Source: Candidatus Nitrospira kreftii (lineage in GTDB: Bacteria; Nitrospirota; Nitrospiria; Nitrospirales; Nitrospiraceae). From it: a stretch of DNA of 64,000 nt. Of the stretch, positions 1 through 10,026 are shown piece after piece. The stretch covers positions 1,736,001 to 1,800,000 of the forward strand of contig CP047423.1 of assembly GCA_014058405.1 (NCBI GenBank), in the 5' to 3' direction. The notes below the pieces were generated by a model. It was not told the origin of the DNA. It was given only the letters and a program-made list of their open reading frames with translations, and ran no database searches. Within the stretch, counting starts at the first letter, position 1, and each line of letters starts with the position of its first letter. The translations under genes and the position numbers were made by a program.

Positions 1-1053
1 ATTCTCTTTTGTGTGTTCAACAGAAGCGATTGCAAGCTGAGCAGCAAGACCGTCATAAAACGAGGCGTCTATATCGGAGTCAAGTTTCCCGCGAAGACAA
101 GCCTCGACGAAACTGTGCATCATCAGAGTCAAGGCACTGGGAGCCCCATTTCGAGCCTCTCCCGGCAGAGGCAATTCTTGCCAACCTGACTTTGATGGAT
201 GAGCCACCCGCAGGACGTCAACGCTACCTCGACTTAACGAGGCTCGTAATGTCCCGCCATCCCCAACCACTTCGACATGTGCCTTTTCGCCGAACCACGG
301 CATGACACGGCTGGCAAACCATTGGCCCCGTATACCACTCTCGTGTGTAAACCAGGCAGTCGCAAGATCGTCTGTTTCTGAATGCGTAGATTCGCCTCGA
401 CCATTCAGCGGCCGAGGAACATGCTGACAAAATCCCATGGCTGATTGAATCGGACCAAACAAGAACCGCGCTAAATCAAACAAGTGTGGTCCCATATCGT
501 AAAGGACCCCGCCTCCTGCTACTACGCGATTACCTCGAAACCCGAGAGAGGAAGTGGGCTGCAGACCATCCCATGAGTTATGATGTGCACGAACGTGATA
601 TGGGACACCAATATCCCCACGATGGACGCGTCGCCGTAGCTCTTGCAATCCATAGAGATAGCGGTACGTGAATGCCATTTGGTGGATCTTTCCGCTTAGC
701 TCTGCAGCACGAACCATTTTTTGTGCTTGCGGCAAATCCGTTGAGATTGGCTTCTCACAAAAGACGTGTTTTCCTGCGGCGAAAGCGGCTGTGGCTTGTG
801 CCGCATGTTCACTATTTGGTGAGACGATGGTTATTGCATCAATATCCTGACGGGCACAGAGTGCGCGATAGTCGGTGTATACATTGGAGATCTTGAATCG
901 AGCCGCGAGGGACCCCAGTCGTTCCGGTCGACGTCCACAAATTGCCACAACCTCGGCCTGAGGATGAGATTGAAGTCCCGGCAGATGACACTGCTCAGCA
1001 AACGCACCGGTTCCGATTATGCCGATGCGGAGTATTTGTCCCTTTCGCGCCAT
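1..1053 (-). CDS. Gfo/Idh/MocA family oxidoreductase, C-terminus cut by window edge
   Basis: An open frame of 351 codons runs leftwards from an ATG at 1053 and leaves the window without a stop. The N-terminus has a Rossmann NAD(P)-binding loop (GIIGTGAFAEQCHL, about residues 11-24). It is followed by the family's EKP dinucleotide/substrate motif at residues 100-102. The rest fits the alpha/beta substrate domain of this family. Such enzymes oxidise or reduce sugars, inositols or related polyols, but the substrate cannot be read from sequence. Families of this type are usually 330-400 residues, so only a short C-terminal piece is missing. No operon partner is visible; the next 1.2 kb is empty. 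Confidence 0.85.
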   Translation of the reverse strand, partial: MARKGQILRIGIIGTGAFAEQCHLPGLQSHPQAEVVAICGRRPERLGSLAARFKISNVYTDYRALCARQDIDAITIVSPNSEHAAQATAAFAAGKHVFCEKPISTDLPQAQKMVRAAELSGKIHQMAFTYRYLYGLQELRRRVHRGDIGVPYHVRAHHNSWDGLQPTSSLGFRGNRVVAGGGVLYDMGPHLFDLARFLFGPIQSAMGFCQHVPRPLNGRGESTHSETDDLATAWFTHESGIRGQWFASRVMPWFGEKAHVEVVGDGGTLRASLSRGSVDVLRVAHPSKSGWQELPLPGEARNGAPSALTLMMHSFVEACLRGKLDSDIDASFYDGLAAQLAIASVEHTKEN

Positions 1054-2243
1054 TATGATACCTCCAGTGTTTCGGACATGCATCAGCACTATTGAGACAC
1101 ACGATATGACGGCAACTCGATGTGCTTACCGTGTAGTTTTCATCCTCATAAAGAAGAGATAAAAAGCAAAAAATTGTTTACCAAAGATAGTGCATACTCT
1201 GCGCCATTCATAAACATGTCTATGGTATTACTGTTCACAATTCATCTAAGTAATTAAAGTTATGAGTTTATTAGGTGCATAAGCTGGTCTGAAATAGTAA
1301 CTGAATTGGTTGTTAGAACTGTAATTCTGTACTCCAATCCATACGCTTGTCCCCACAAAAACTAGGCGGAGTCAAAAATCTGACACTGTCGTGGGGAAAC
1401 GGCACAGGTAGTGTGTCTGTTTGAACTCAGGCTGGAAGACACTTACGCGATCTTCTACCTGAGACTGTCTTGTTCATGCTGGTTCTATAAAAACATCACG
1501 AACTGGGTGGAACTGCTACTGGAGAATACCCTAGATTCGACTGCCCAAGGATACCTGGATAACACACAGGTTTCTCTCCACCAGTCGACCTATGTGGTCC
1601 GGTTACGTCTTTGACGGAGCAACTGTTACAAAACTAAGATTTTCTCACACTGATGCTCGATCAACCGGCAAACTCGAATAATTGGACCGGATTCCTGATC
1701 GCCCATACTGGAACGATCACTGTGGGACTAATCGAACCGTCATGGTGCACGATACCGGTATACTTAGATCCACCATTGATGGATACCTCAGATCGGGTTG
1801 GAAAAATCAGACGAACCACTACCAATCAGCACAGGGGATCAAAGCAAGACCGATTCTGAAGACTTCGCCAACACCTGATGTGGTTTGGTGGCTCGTTGCG
1901 GGGGCATGCGGACCGGGGGGGAATCGATTATGGTCTAAGCTGAGCTTCTAGGCCAATCAGCCACTCCGTGGTAGCCTGCATGGCTGAGGGGTGTTAAGTC
2001 TCCGGTCAAGGATTACAGGTCGCAGCTATGCACTAAACCCACTGCGGAGCGTTATGAACTCATCAGCATATGGCTGCCGGTTTAAAAAATCCCGCCAGCC
2101 GGACTTACACCATTAGTGTCCTCAACGCCGACCTGCAGCGGATCATCTAGGATGTCTCGATAGCCGCGACCTTGCAATTCCACTCGCATTGACCGGTGCG
2201 CGTAGCTTGAGACGGTATGTCAGTTTGACCTGGAGACCATGGT
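1054..2243. other. 1.2 kb region without recognisable gene
   Basis: Only short unrelated open frames are present (for example 1411-1614 and 1653-1859 on the plus strand). None has a convincing ribosome binding site or a recognisable family signature. The first few hundred bases are visibly AT-richer than the flanking genes. I see no tRNA, terminator with a T-tract, or intact mobile element. It could be a decayed gene or a foreign remnant. Confidence 0.5.
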
Positions 2244-2543
2244 CTAGGGTAATCTCTTCCTCGCCTTGTTCACTAACTTCCTGGTCAGGCCTTGCGCTCG
2301 GCCAAGAATTGTTCCAATAGCCGCTCCGGCTTTGCGGGCCTTCGCGCGAGCTGTCTTTTGAGCACTGGTCGCCTTGTTTCCGGTCGCCTTCACCAACTTC
2401 CGAACCTGGTTAGCCGAGGACTGAACGGCCTTCCGTCCCTTTTTCTCAAGCGCCAGCCCTTTCTTTACGGTCGTGCGTTTTGCTTGGGCAGTACCCTTGG
2501 CAACTTTGGATTTGACTCGCTGAACAGATTGTGATGTGGCCAT
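2244..2543 (-). CDS. histone H1-like Lys/Ala-rich DNA-binding protein
   Basis: This 99-residue protein is dominated by Lys, Ala, Arg, Thr and Val, with repeated AxxKxxK-type patterns across its length. It resembles bacterial histone H1-like (Hc1/AlgP-type) C-terminal tails that bind DNA non-specifically. I chose the ATG at 2543 because AAGGAGGG lies 8 bases upstream; an in-frame ATG eight codons earlier lacks this. It is divergent from the ATP-grasp gene that begins at 2818. Basic low-complexity proteins are hard to assign, so nucleoid association is an inference from composition. Confidence 0.7.
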   Translation of the reverse strand: MATSQSVQRVKSKVAKGTAQAKRTTVKKGLALEKKGRKAVQSSANQVRKLVKATGNKATSAQKTARAKARKAGAAIGTILGRAQGLTRKLVNKARKRLP

Positions 2544-2817
2544 CGTGATGTCCCTCCTTGTGAGCAAATACGCTAAAGTGCTGGGTGATGAGTATCATAG
2601 CCGGTTACGTGGTTCAAGCGATCACAAAACGTACAGGGAAATCGTCATGAGGTCTCAGCTCTTCTGCAGCATGGATTGCTACGGATCCATTAAATACGCG
2701 CATTAATGTGTGCGTCATCCGTGATCCTGTGCTTGCATTACAGTTGAAAAGAGAGGAGTATTGGCCCCCTGGAAATGTGGCTACTCCCAGCGGTCTTTCT
2801 CGTAGTGGACACGTGAG

Positions 2818-4317
2818 ATGAGCCCTCCTACAAACCCCCATTTGCATTCTACAAAAATCCACGACCTCTTCAAGCGCTATCAGATCGGCCAGGATTTCGA
2901 CGAGATGTTCGAGGCATCAGGTCGACCGCGGCCCCATTATCGGCAATTGTACGACCAGCTGCAGTCGCTCTCGGTTGCTGAGCTTGCTCAATATCAAGAG
3001 CAAGCTGCCAAAGCGTTTCTAGACCAGGGAATTACCTTCACGGTGTATGAGGACGTCCAGCAAACCGAACGCATTTTCCCCTTTGATCTTTTGCCCCGCA
3101 TTATCCCCAATAGCGAATGGCGGCACATCGAAGAAGGGGTGCGACAACGCATCCAAGCGCTCAACGCATTCTTGCTGGATGTCTATGGCGAGCAGCGCAT
3201 TTTGCGGGAGGGGATTATTCCTCGTGAGTTGGTGGAAGGCGCGTCAGGTTTTCAACGGGAGTTCGTCGGATTCAGACCGCCCCGCGATCTTTATATTCAT
3301 ATCGCCGGCATCGACCTCGTCCGCGACAGGAACGGCACGTACCTCGTATTGGAAGATAATCTACGGACTCCATCAGGCGTCTCATACGTGTTGGAAAGCC
3401 GTGTGATCATGAAACGAGTCTTCCCCAGCTTGTTTGCGCAGATGCGAATTAGGCCGGTTGATCACTATCCCAATCAGCTACTAGAAAATCTACGCTATCT
3501 CGCGCCGGAGATCCGCGAAAATCCTACCGTGGTGCTCTTGACGCCTGGGGTGAATAATTCAGCCTATTTCGAGCATTCATTCCTGGCGCTTCAAATGGGC
3601 ATCGAGCTGGTAGAAGGCCAAGATTTGATCGTGGAGTCGGATCGAGTCTACATGAAGACGACCCAAGGGTTGCAGCAGGTCGACGTCATTTATCGACGAG
3701 TGGATGACACCTTTCTGGATCCTGAGGTGTTTCATCAGCATTCTTTGTTAGGCGTGCCAGGGCTTATTCGAGCGTATCACGCGGGAAACGTGGCCTTAGC
3801 AAACGCAGTGGGCAATGGCGTGGCGGATGATAAAGCCATCTATGCGTACGTGCCTCAGATGATCGGTTTCTATTTGAACGAGGCTCCGGTGCTTCCCAAC
3901 GTCCAGACCTATCTCTGTAGTAGAGAGCAGGATCGGAAGTATGTGCTCGAGCACCTTTCCTCCCTTGTCGTGAAGGCCGTGAATGAATCGGGTGGGTATG
4001 GAATGTTGATGGGACCCGCATCGAGCAAGGCGGAACAAGAAGATTTTCGTGCGCGCATCGTCAACAGTCCGAGAAACTATATTGCACAGCCGATCGTATC
4101 GCTCTCGAGATTGCCGTGCCTGGTCGACGATCATGCCGGTGGATTCGAGTTTGCCGGACGTCATATTGATCTGCGCCCATTCGTGCTTTCGGGAAAGGAC
4201 ATTACTCTCTCACTGGGAGGGTTAACACGCGTGGCGTTGCGTGAGGGATCTCTCGTCGTGAATTCTTCGCAAGGCGGCGGAAGCAAAGGAACTTGGGTGC
4301 TCTATGGAGAGGATTAG
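2818..4317 (+). CDS. circularly permuted ATP-grasp protein (type 2)
   Basis: This 499-residue protein belongs to the circularly permuted ATP-grasp family (DUF404/DUF407 architecture). Recognisable features are the DLYIHIAGIDLVRD stretch near residue 160, the acidic metal/ATP segment LVLEDNLRTPSGVSYV near 180, and a C-terminal glycine-rich QGGGSKGTWVL. Family members are predicted to form amide or peptide bonds with ATP. The substrate is unknown. It lies 6 bases upstream of an alpha-E/transglutaminase fusion. This pairing is the classical amidoligase-type neighbourhood, so the two probably act in one modification or peptide-linking pathway. The Shine-Dalgarno before the chosen ATG is weak, so the start could lie slightly downstream. 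Confidence 0.88.
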   Translation: MSPPTNPHLHSTKIHDLFKRYQIGQDFDEMFEASGRPRPHYRQLYDQLQSLSVAELAQYQEQAAKAFLDQGITFTVYEDVQQTERIFPFDLLPRIIPNSEWRHIEEGVRQRIQALNAFLLDVYGEQRILREGIIPRELVEGASGFQREFVGFRPPRDLYIHIAGIDLVRDRNGTYLVLEDNLRTPSGVSYVLESRVIMKRVFPSLFAQMRIRPVDHYPNQLLENLRYLAPEIRENPTVVLLTPGVNNSAYFEHSFLALQMGIELVEGQDLIVESDRVYMKTTQGLQQVDVIYRRVDDTFLDPEVFHQHSLLGVPGLIRAYHAGNVALANAVGNGVADDKAIYAYVPQMIGFYLNEAPVLPNVQTYLCSREQDRKYVLEHLSSLVVKAVNESGGYGMLMGPASSKAEQEDFRARIVNSPRNYIAQPIVSLSRLPCLVDDHAGGFEFAGRHIDLRPFVLSGKDITLSLGGLTRVALREGSLVVNSSQGGGSKGTWVLYGED

Positions 4318-4323
4318 CCATCG

Positions 4324-6267
4324 ATGCTGAGCCGGACCGCTGAATCGTGTTTTTGGATTGCTCGCTATACTGAACGAGCCGAGTACACGGCTCGGCTGAT
4401 CAATGTCCATTACCAGTTGCTCTTGGAAAGCCAGAACCAGCGGGATCAGAATGCAATTTGGCGGTGGTACCTGGAGAGCACCGGACAACTCGCCTTGTAC
4501 GAGGAGCGCGGACAACATCTTGAGACCATGGCGGTGATGCGGTTTCTCACCCTTGATCACGCCAATCCCAATGCCCTGGTCAATTTGATCAGTGCCGCCA
4601 GAGAAAATGCTCGAGGCATTCAAGATCAGCTATCGAGCGAAGTGTGGCACCATATCAACCGGGTGCACTTGGCATGGAAGACCTACACGGACGCCAGCAT
4701 CGCCACGACTCCGCATCGTCTGCTCACGGAAGTGCAAGATACCTGTTACACCCTTCACGGCATCATGGCCAGCACGATGCTGCACGATGAAGGATGGACA
4801 TTTTACCGACTCGGCAAGGATATCGAGCGCGCAAACCATACGACTCGTTTGCTCGTGCATCCTATCCTGCTGCAGATGTCGTCGGAATCCACGGAACTTT
4901 CCGATTTGCATCAATGTGTGGCGATTCTGAAGTCGGCCAGCGCCTACGAAGCCTATCGAAAGGTCTCGCGCTCCGTGGTGTCGCCGGAGAAGATTGTCGA
5001 GTTCTTATTGTTGAATCAATATTTCCCGCGGTCCGTTCGCTTCTGCACGAGAGGGCTTCGTCAACATATCGAACGGCTGATGGATAAATCCGCAGGAGTG
5101 TCCGATCGTGAACCGGCCAGACTAATAGGCCAACTGGCCGCTGATTTGGACTTTGTGACCTTGGAAGAAGTTCATGAGATTGGGCTGGAGTCGTTCTTAA
5201 CCGAGGTGCTGCGGCAACTTGACCGAATTACGATGGCTGTTTCGCGCACCTACTTCAGATCGGAGCACACTCACGATGTCAGAATTTCGAGTCCGCGTCG
5301 TCATCTTCGATTAGAGCATCACGAGGCGGTGGTTCACGATGTGAAAGCGTTACTCTCCGCCCGCCTCCAATTCACATACACCTATGAGGCGCCGGTCACG
5401 AACGTTCGGACCATCATGCGTGTCGCTCCACATCAACACTACGGCAACCAGCGACGTCTTGATGTCCGGTGGCACATGGACCCACCGGCCGATTATCGGC
5501 ATTACACCGATGCCTTCGGAAATTTGGTATGGCAGATGGACCACGCGCGTGTGGAAAAGGAAATCACCTGTACTGTCGACATACGTGTTGAAACTCAAAC
5601 TGGCTATCTCAGCGACGGCACGCTGGCGATGCAAGGCACCGATCCTCAAGACACCGATTGCACGGTTGCCTCTTCAGAGTTCACGCGACTCACCCACCTA
5701 GTCGATCGGTCCGAGACACTGGTTCGTCTGGGTGAACGACTGCGTGGTGGGGGTGGGTCACAGAGCAAGTTGGCAGAAGTCATCCTTCATCACGTGCATG
5801 CGGCATTGCGGTATGAGCCGGGACGAACACACGTCGGAACGACGGCCTCTGAAGCGATGGCTCTTGGGTCAGGCGTCTGCCAAGATTATACGCATGTGAT
5901 GCTGGCACTCTGTCGGCTGGCTGGTTTACCCGCTCGCTATGTATCCGGCTTGCTCCCTGGCGAAGGGCAGATGCACGCCTGGGTCGAAGTGCTGGTACCA
6001 GGCTCAGGACAGAAACTTCCCATGTGGGTCGGGTACGACCCAACCCATCAGCGGCGCTGCGATGAACGGTATATTACCGTCGCTGTCGGACGCGACTACC
6101 AGGATATTGCCCCGACCAGCGGCTATTATGAAGGCGAAGCCAAAAACCGTCTCGATATGGCGGTATCTGTTACGTTGGAGTCTCATGGTCCGACAGAGCG
6201 TTGGTACAGCAATCATACTCAGGCCACAGCTTCGACATCCTATCCAGACGAACAACAACAGCAGTGA
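4324..6267 (+). CDS. alpha-E domain / transglutaminase-like fusion protein
   Basis: This 647-residue protein joins two modules usually encoded separately. Residues 1 to about 310 are an alpha-helical alpha-E (DUF403) domain starting MLSRTAESCFWIARYTERAE. Residues about 345-430 look like the N-terminal beta domain of bacterial transglutaminases. The core papain-like fold follows, with a visible triad: Cys519 in SGVCQDYTH, His551 in QMHAWVEV and Asp572 in GYDPTH. It lies 6 bases after the ATP-grasp gene and is surely cotranscribed with it. Related clusters are predicted to make or hydrolyse amide-linked peptides; the actual substrate is unknown. The fusion tightly ties the peptidase/transferase step to the alpha-E partner. 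Confidence 0.88.
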   Translation: MLSRTAESCFWIARYTERAEYTARLINVHYQLLLESQNQRDQNAIWRWYLESTGQLALYEERGQHLETMAVMRFLTLDHANPNALVNLISAARENARGIQDQLSSEVWHHINRVHLAWKTYTDASIATTPHRLLTEVQDTCYTLHGIMASTMLHDEGWTFYRLGKDIERANHTTRLLVHPILLQMSSESTELSDLHQCVAILKSASAYEAYRKVSRSVVSPEKIVEFLLLNQYFPRSVRFCTRGLRQHIERLMDKSAGVSDREPARLIGQLAADLDFVTLEEVHEIGLESFLTEVLRQLDRITMAVSRTYFRSEHTHDVRISSPRRHLRLEHHEAVVHDVKALLSARLQFTYTYEAPVTNVRTIMRVAPHQHYGNQRRLDVRWHMDPPADYRHYTDAFGNLVWQMDHARVEKEITCTVDIRVETQTGYLSDGTLAMQGTDPQDTDCTVASSEFTRLTHLVDRSETLVRLGERLRGGGGSQSKLAEVILHHVHAALRYEPGRTHVGTTASEAMALGSGVCQDYTHVMLALCRLAGLPARYVSGLLPGEGQMHAWVEVLVPGSGQKLPMWVGYDPTHQRRCDERYITVAVGRDYQDIAPTSGYYEGEAKNRLDMAVSVTLESHGPTERWYSNHTQATASTSYPDEQQQQ

Positions 6268-6361
6268 TCGTAGTGATGGCAACTTCAGTCGAAGGACTTG
6301 GGTAGGGCGTTCAATCCTAGACACCGTTCCAGTTTCATAACCCCTGTCGCGGTGTTCTTGT

Positions 6362-6568
6362 CTATTTGACCGGTGTCAATTTGACCGTGAACACTCCAAC
6401 TCCTCTCGTAATGATTACCTGCCTGGCTCGGCTCAATCGGCCGACCTCCTGAAACAGTTCGTTCCAGGTGAATTCAGGGTATCGAGCGACGAGGAGTTCA
6501 AAATCACATTCTGGTGAGTCATGGAGTACGGCCAGAATACGGTCGGTGATTGGTCTGGTGATGGGCAT
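6362..6568 (-). CDS. small conserved hypothetical protein, winged-helix-like
   Basis: The gene encodes 68 residues beginning MPITRPITDRILAV. The start at 6568 is set by CAGGAGGAA about 8 bases upstream; a longer frame to 6652 has no such site. The pattern of two short helices, a turn rich in Glu/Leu and a C-terminal beta hairpin (ARQVIITRGVGVFTVKL) looks like a small winged helix. A DNA-binding role is possible but not demonstrated. It is convergent with the alpha-E/transglutaminase gene. Confidence 0.6.
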   Translation of the reverse strand: MPITRPITDRILAVLHDSPECDFELLVARYPEFTWNELFQEVGRLSRARQVIITRGVGVFTVKLTPVK

Positions 6569-6899
6569 TGTCGATTCCTCCTGGCAATGGCTGCATTCGT
6601 GAAGTGCGCGAATCACTCGGCATCGGAACGCGGCGACTTGGGAATCGGTCACGGCAAAAAGGCCGAATACGCGAGGGATGAGACAGTTGGCATGCTAGAA
6701 CGTCACGGGAACATGCTACGTGGTAAGGAACTGGTCCGTCAAGCGACGTGAAAGCCTATACCCCCACCATGGCGTAACAAAATCAGATCCGACGCATGGA
6801 TGGTTATGACGTCACCAGTCACGCCTCAAGGCTGAAGCCTACATCGGAAGGAAAAGTCCCTGTCCAGGTTGGCGCTCCCTTGTGAGATGTTTCTTGCTG
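6569..6899. other. intergenic region with nothing recognised
   Basis: About 330 bases separate the small winged-helix-like gene from the yaeQ-like gene. Short open frames exist on both strands but none has codon structure, a Shine-Dalgarno or family similarity that I can support. Confidence 0.4.
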
Positions 6900-7439
6900 T
6901 CAGCTCTTCAATCGCTGTAGTTCAAGATGGAAAGTCTGAGGACCGTCGGCGATCCAAATATGTCCGTCCTGAATCGTCCATTGTAACTGCATGCTTGGTC
7001 TTGCCATCTCAGCCAGGGCACGAACGCTCTCTATCGGGAGCATCGTTACAGCCAGATTCTTCAGCCGACCAAGCGTGGATCGCTGATTTGCCCACCATAC
7101 CTCGGCGCTACGGGCGCCATAGGTATAGAGAATGACCTGTTTGGAACGGCCACAAGCCTGACGCAGGACCTTTTCGTCTGGTTGGCCGATCTCGATCCAG
7201 TAGTCGATGGCTCCGGTCAAATCACGTTGCCACAGCGCCGGTTCATCTTCAGCGCTCACTCCGCGGCCGAACGACAAGGCTTCATCCGCGTGGAGCGCGA
7301 ATGCCAGCAGTCGTATCATCATGCGTTCCTCAGTTTCAGACGGATGACGCGCCAACGTGAGTGCATGGTCCTGGAAGTATTGCCGATCCATATCTGCAAT
7401 CTGCAGCACCGCTTTATAGATGGTTGCGTTCGAAGCCAT
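6900..7439 (-). CDS. yaeQ: YaeQ family protein
   Basis: This 179-residue protein matches YaeQ along its length. The N-terminus MASNATIYKAVLQIADMDR and the segment HALTLARHPSETEERMM (about residues 25-41) are diagnostic. YaeQ has a PD-(D/E)XK nuclease-like fold; its biological role is not established. The start at 7439 is chosen by homology, since no strong Shine-Dalgarno lies upstream. The gene begins 16 bases after the stop of the VF530 gene, so translation may be coupled. Confidence 0.88.
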   Translation of the reverse strand: MASNATIYKAVLQIADMDRQYFQDHALTLARHPSETEERMMIRLLAFALHADEALSFGRGVSAEDEPALWQRDLTGAIDYWIEIGQPDEKVLRQACGRSKQVILYTYGARSAEVWWANQRSTLGRLKNLAVTMLPIESVRALAEMARPSMQLQWTIQDGHIWIADGPQTFHLELQRLKS

Positions 7440-7455
7440 AGCGCCGGGCTCAAGC

Positions 7456-7686
7456 CTAATGGAGTTCTGCGACGAATAGGTGTTCAACTTGCTTGCGCGC
7501 CCAAGGCGTCTTGCGCAGGAACGTCAGACTCGACTGGATCGTCGGGTGATGACGAAAGCAACGGATGGGCACCCGTGCCCCCAGTTTCGCCCATCCGTGC
7601 CGTGCGACCAAGGTTCTCACAATGGTTTCCAATGTGATTCCGTGCAAGGGATCCCGAGAAAGAGCCATGGTGTGCGGTTGGTTCAT
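7456..7686 (-). CDS. VF530 (DUF2132) family DNA-binding protein
   Basis: The gene encodes 76 residues with the VF530 signature: [16 protein letters not shown] near the N-terminus, then [26 protein letters not shown] (residues about 43-68). The family is a small helical fold reported to bind DNA; its function is unresolved. It sits immediately upstream of yaeQ on the same strand and likely shares a transcript. Confidence 0.88.
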   Translation of the reverse strand: MNQPHTMALSRDPLHGITLETIVRTLVARHGWAKLGARVPIRCFRHHPTIQSSLTFLRKTPWARKQVEHLFVAELH

Positions 7687-7885
7687 TGAGCCTGAGTGAA
7701 TGTAGGGTACCGATTGCCGAAGAGTTCCACAAGTGGCCGGACAGGGAGCGTCAGCGAGATCGGAGGGCAGTCGGCGATTAGGACAAAGGCTGACGAGTGG
7801 GAGACAGAACTGGATCTAAGAACGCGCGCGGCTGGTGATTCTTTCAAAAACAACACCCGGCATTGTACCTTTGGCCAAGCCTTGA

Positions 7886-8206
7886 TCAGACTGCGGTGTT
7901 GCGCTTGATCAGGTTGGCAAGATGGGCAAACGGGGTGAAGGGGCGATCCGGCTCACGACTCGACGGCGATTCATTCGACTCGTTCCCGACTTGATCGCGC
8001 TGATGCTCATTGTCGTGACAGTAGAGGCAGAGCAACTCCCAGTTACTACCGTCCGGGGGGTTATGATGATGGTTGTGGTCCTTGTGATGGACGGTGAGTT
8101 GACTCAGCTTTTTGCCTTCAAATTCTCGCCCGCAGTGTGCGCAGATCCAGGGGAGTATTTTCAACGCGCGTGCGCGGTAAGACGGCTCGTCTTTGCTCCG
8201 TACCAT
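7886..8206 (-). CDS. yajD: YajD-type HNH nuclease
   Basis: This is a 106-residue HNH-type protein. It has a first zinc pair in ICAHCG, then the metal/catalytic histidines in TVHHKDHNHHHNPPDG, then the second pair in CLYCHDNEH. This order matches YajD, a stand-alone HNH domain of unknown physiological substrate. I place the start at the ATG at 8206, because GGAGG sits 5 bases before it; an ATG four codons upstream overlaps that Shine-Dalgarno. The C-terminal tail, rich in Ser, Glu and Pro, is poorly conserved. Confidence 0.85.
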   Translation of the reverse strand: MVRSKDEPSYRARALKILPWICAHCGREFEGKKLSQLTVHHKDHNHHHNPPDGSNWELLCLYCHDNEHQRDQVGNESNESPSSREPDRPFTPFAHLANLIKRNTAV

Positions 8207-8502
8207 GGGAGCCTCCATGAGAAGGGCGACTTGGTAGTCGGGATAGGCATATCATATACCAAGACTTTAAATCTCACCTACGTTCGTCAAAAATCCCCCT
8301 TCGGCTGCTCACGATGTCAAACCCTCGATTCCACGTTAATCCGCTTTGCCATCCGTCACCCAGGATTCTTCGCCAAAGAGACTGCTCCGTCGCACACTCC
8401 CACACAGGGCATCAGGTTCCCGCTAGTTTTGAGGATAGTCCATCGAGCAGTCACTCAAGCACACAGTCAGATTCAGAAACTCCTTACATGGCCTCCTCGA
8501 CC

Positions 8503-8970
8503 TTATCGACTAGACCAGGATTGGATTGGCACGGTCGAGATAGCATTCTGTGGAGAGCCTTCGATCACGCGATCGCTATAGACGAGATAAATGTAGGTCT
8601 GGCGTTTCTTGTCGAAAAAGCGGACGACTTGTAAGCTCTTAAAAATCAGCGACCGACTCTCACTGAATACCTTTTCCCCTTCTTTCAGCTCACCGACAAC
8701 GCGAATGGGACCGACTTGACGACAGGCAATCGAGGCATCTGAGGTTTCCTCTGCCAATCCGACCATCCCTTTGAAGCCACCTTTTTTTGATCGACTCAGG
8801 TGACAGGTGATCCCTTCAATCTTTGGGTCGTCAAACGCTTCCACTACAATTTTATGATCTGGCCCCAGCCATTTGAATTCCGTATCGACACTCCCGATTT
8901 CCTCGGCATGACTGGCCGAAACGAACATCATGCAACAAAACAACGTAATCACAAGTATGTTGGTCTTCAT
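8503..8970 (-). CDS. creA: CreA family periplasmic protein
   Basis: This 155-residue protein has a clear signal peptide ([22 protein letters not shown], cleavage near residue 22). The mature part carries CreA hallmarks: [41 protein letters not shown] and [13 protein letters not shown]. CreA proteins are small exported proteins of unknown function often seen beside unrelated housekeeping genes. Two conserved cysteines in the mature part could form a disulfide. It is a monocistronic minus-strand gene. Confidence 0.88.
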   Translation of the reverse strand: MKTNILVITLFCCMMFVSASHAEEIGSVDTEFKWLGPDHKIVVEAFDDPKIEGITCHLSRSKKGGFKGMVGLAEETSDASIACRQVGPIRVVGELKEGEKVFSESRSLIFKSLQVVRFFDKKRQTYIYLVYSDRVIEGSPQNAISTVPIQSWSSR

Positions 8971-9171
8971 CTACCTATTCTCCCGCCATGGTTCAACTGT
9001 ATCTCCATGTAAGATATCATTGCGGACATGCTTGAACGCAAGGGGTTCTATCTGGGGCTGTCTTGAGGGCAGGGGAGAATGGAGCTGGAGGGCGTGGCAT
9101 CTGCTGGAGGTATGGGATTACAAGCTCTGACTCCCATCCCTAACACTTTCTTGCTGTGTCAGTATCCTGAT

Positions 9172-9684
9172 CTAGTCGCATTTCTTATACTGGGACTGCT
9201 GACACACCCGTATCATCTCCTGCGCCTGCTCGATCTGCGCAGCCGTCATTTGCGAGGTCAGATAGTCTCGGCGTTTCAAGGCCGCCTTGCCCTCATCACT
9301 AGGTAACAGGTCGCCAGCGATGTGATACCACATGAGGGCGCGAACGATGTCTTTCCGGACGCCCCGTCCTCTCTCATACATCAGCGCCAGATTGTTCTGA
9401 GGACCAGCGTAGCCCTGTGCCGCCGCCTTACGAAACCACGTCAGTGCCGTCGGGTAGTCCTGACGGACACCGCGTCCTTTTTCATGCATCAATCCCAGAT
9501 AGAATTGGGCCGATGCCACTCCTTGCTCCGCCAGGGGACTGAAGAGGCGTGCCGCCTTTGTATACTCACCACGCTCATACGTAAATTCCGCCTCCTCAAG
9601 AGAGTCTGCGGCGATCACGGATTGGGGACTCGCACCTGCCGCACAGATCAGAACCAAAAGCATTGCCGGGAAGAAACGCCGCAT
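9172..9684 (-). CDS. exported Sel1-repeat protein
   Basis: This 170-residue protein starts with a signal peptide of about 26 residues (MRRFFPAMLLVLICAAG...). It then has tandem Sel1-like repeats: one TPR-like unit around EAEFTYERGEYTKAARLF and two canonical units ending GVRQDYPTALTWFRKAA and GVRKDIVRALMWYHIAG. Such repeats form alpha solenoids for protein binding. The likely location is the periplasm. No partner is evident from the neighbours. Confidence 0.8.
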   Translation of the reverse strand: MRRFFPAMLLVLICAAGASPQSVIAADSLEEAEFTYERGEYTKAARLFSPLAEQGVASAQFYLGLMHEKGRGVRQDYPTALTWFRKAAAQGYAGPQNNLALMYERGRGVRKDIVRALMWYHIAGDLLPSDEGKAALKRRDYLTSQMTAAQIEQAQEMIRVCQQSQYKKCD

Positions 9685-10026
9685 CGATCACCAGCCTTTC
9701 AACAGAATCGTTACACCATGGGGTCTGAAATCTTCTTTCAGGAGGGTCTCATTCGCGGGTCGAACCACTCACATGAAAGGCAAAGCAACCAGGCACCTGA
9801 GTGCCCAGGCATCAGCCGGAACATGATTGCTGCCACACGCCGTCTCTGCTTAGGCTTCGTGTAGGTCACGTCGACTCCTCGTCGAAGCTGGACTACTAGG
9901 CATATACTGTTGGCGAAGAAGCAAAATACGGCAGAGAACGACTGCGTGCATCATCCCGTCCATGCCCTTCCCTGTGATCTGTACCCGTTCCTGTCTGTTA
10001 CCGGTCAGTCTACTGCAAAGGCGGCG
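9685..10026. other. intergenic region with nothing recognised
   Basis: About 340 bases separate the Sel1 gene from the end of the HxlR gene. It includes a short GC-rich inverted match around 9870-9890. I see no coding frame or terminator that I would defend. Confidence 0.35.

Noticed and set aside
2614..2862. Minus-strand frame of 82 codons across the start of the ATP-grasp gene
   Set aside because: It overlaps the conserved start of a clear gene, has no ribosome binding site and its protein has no domain-like pattern.
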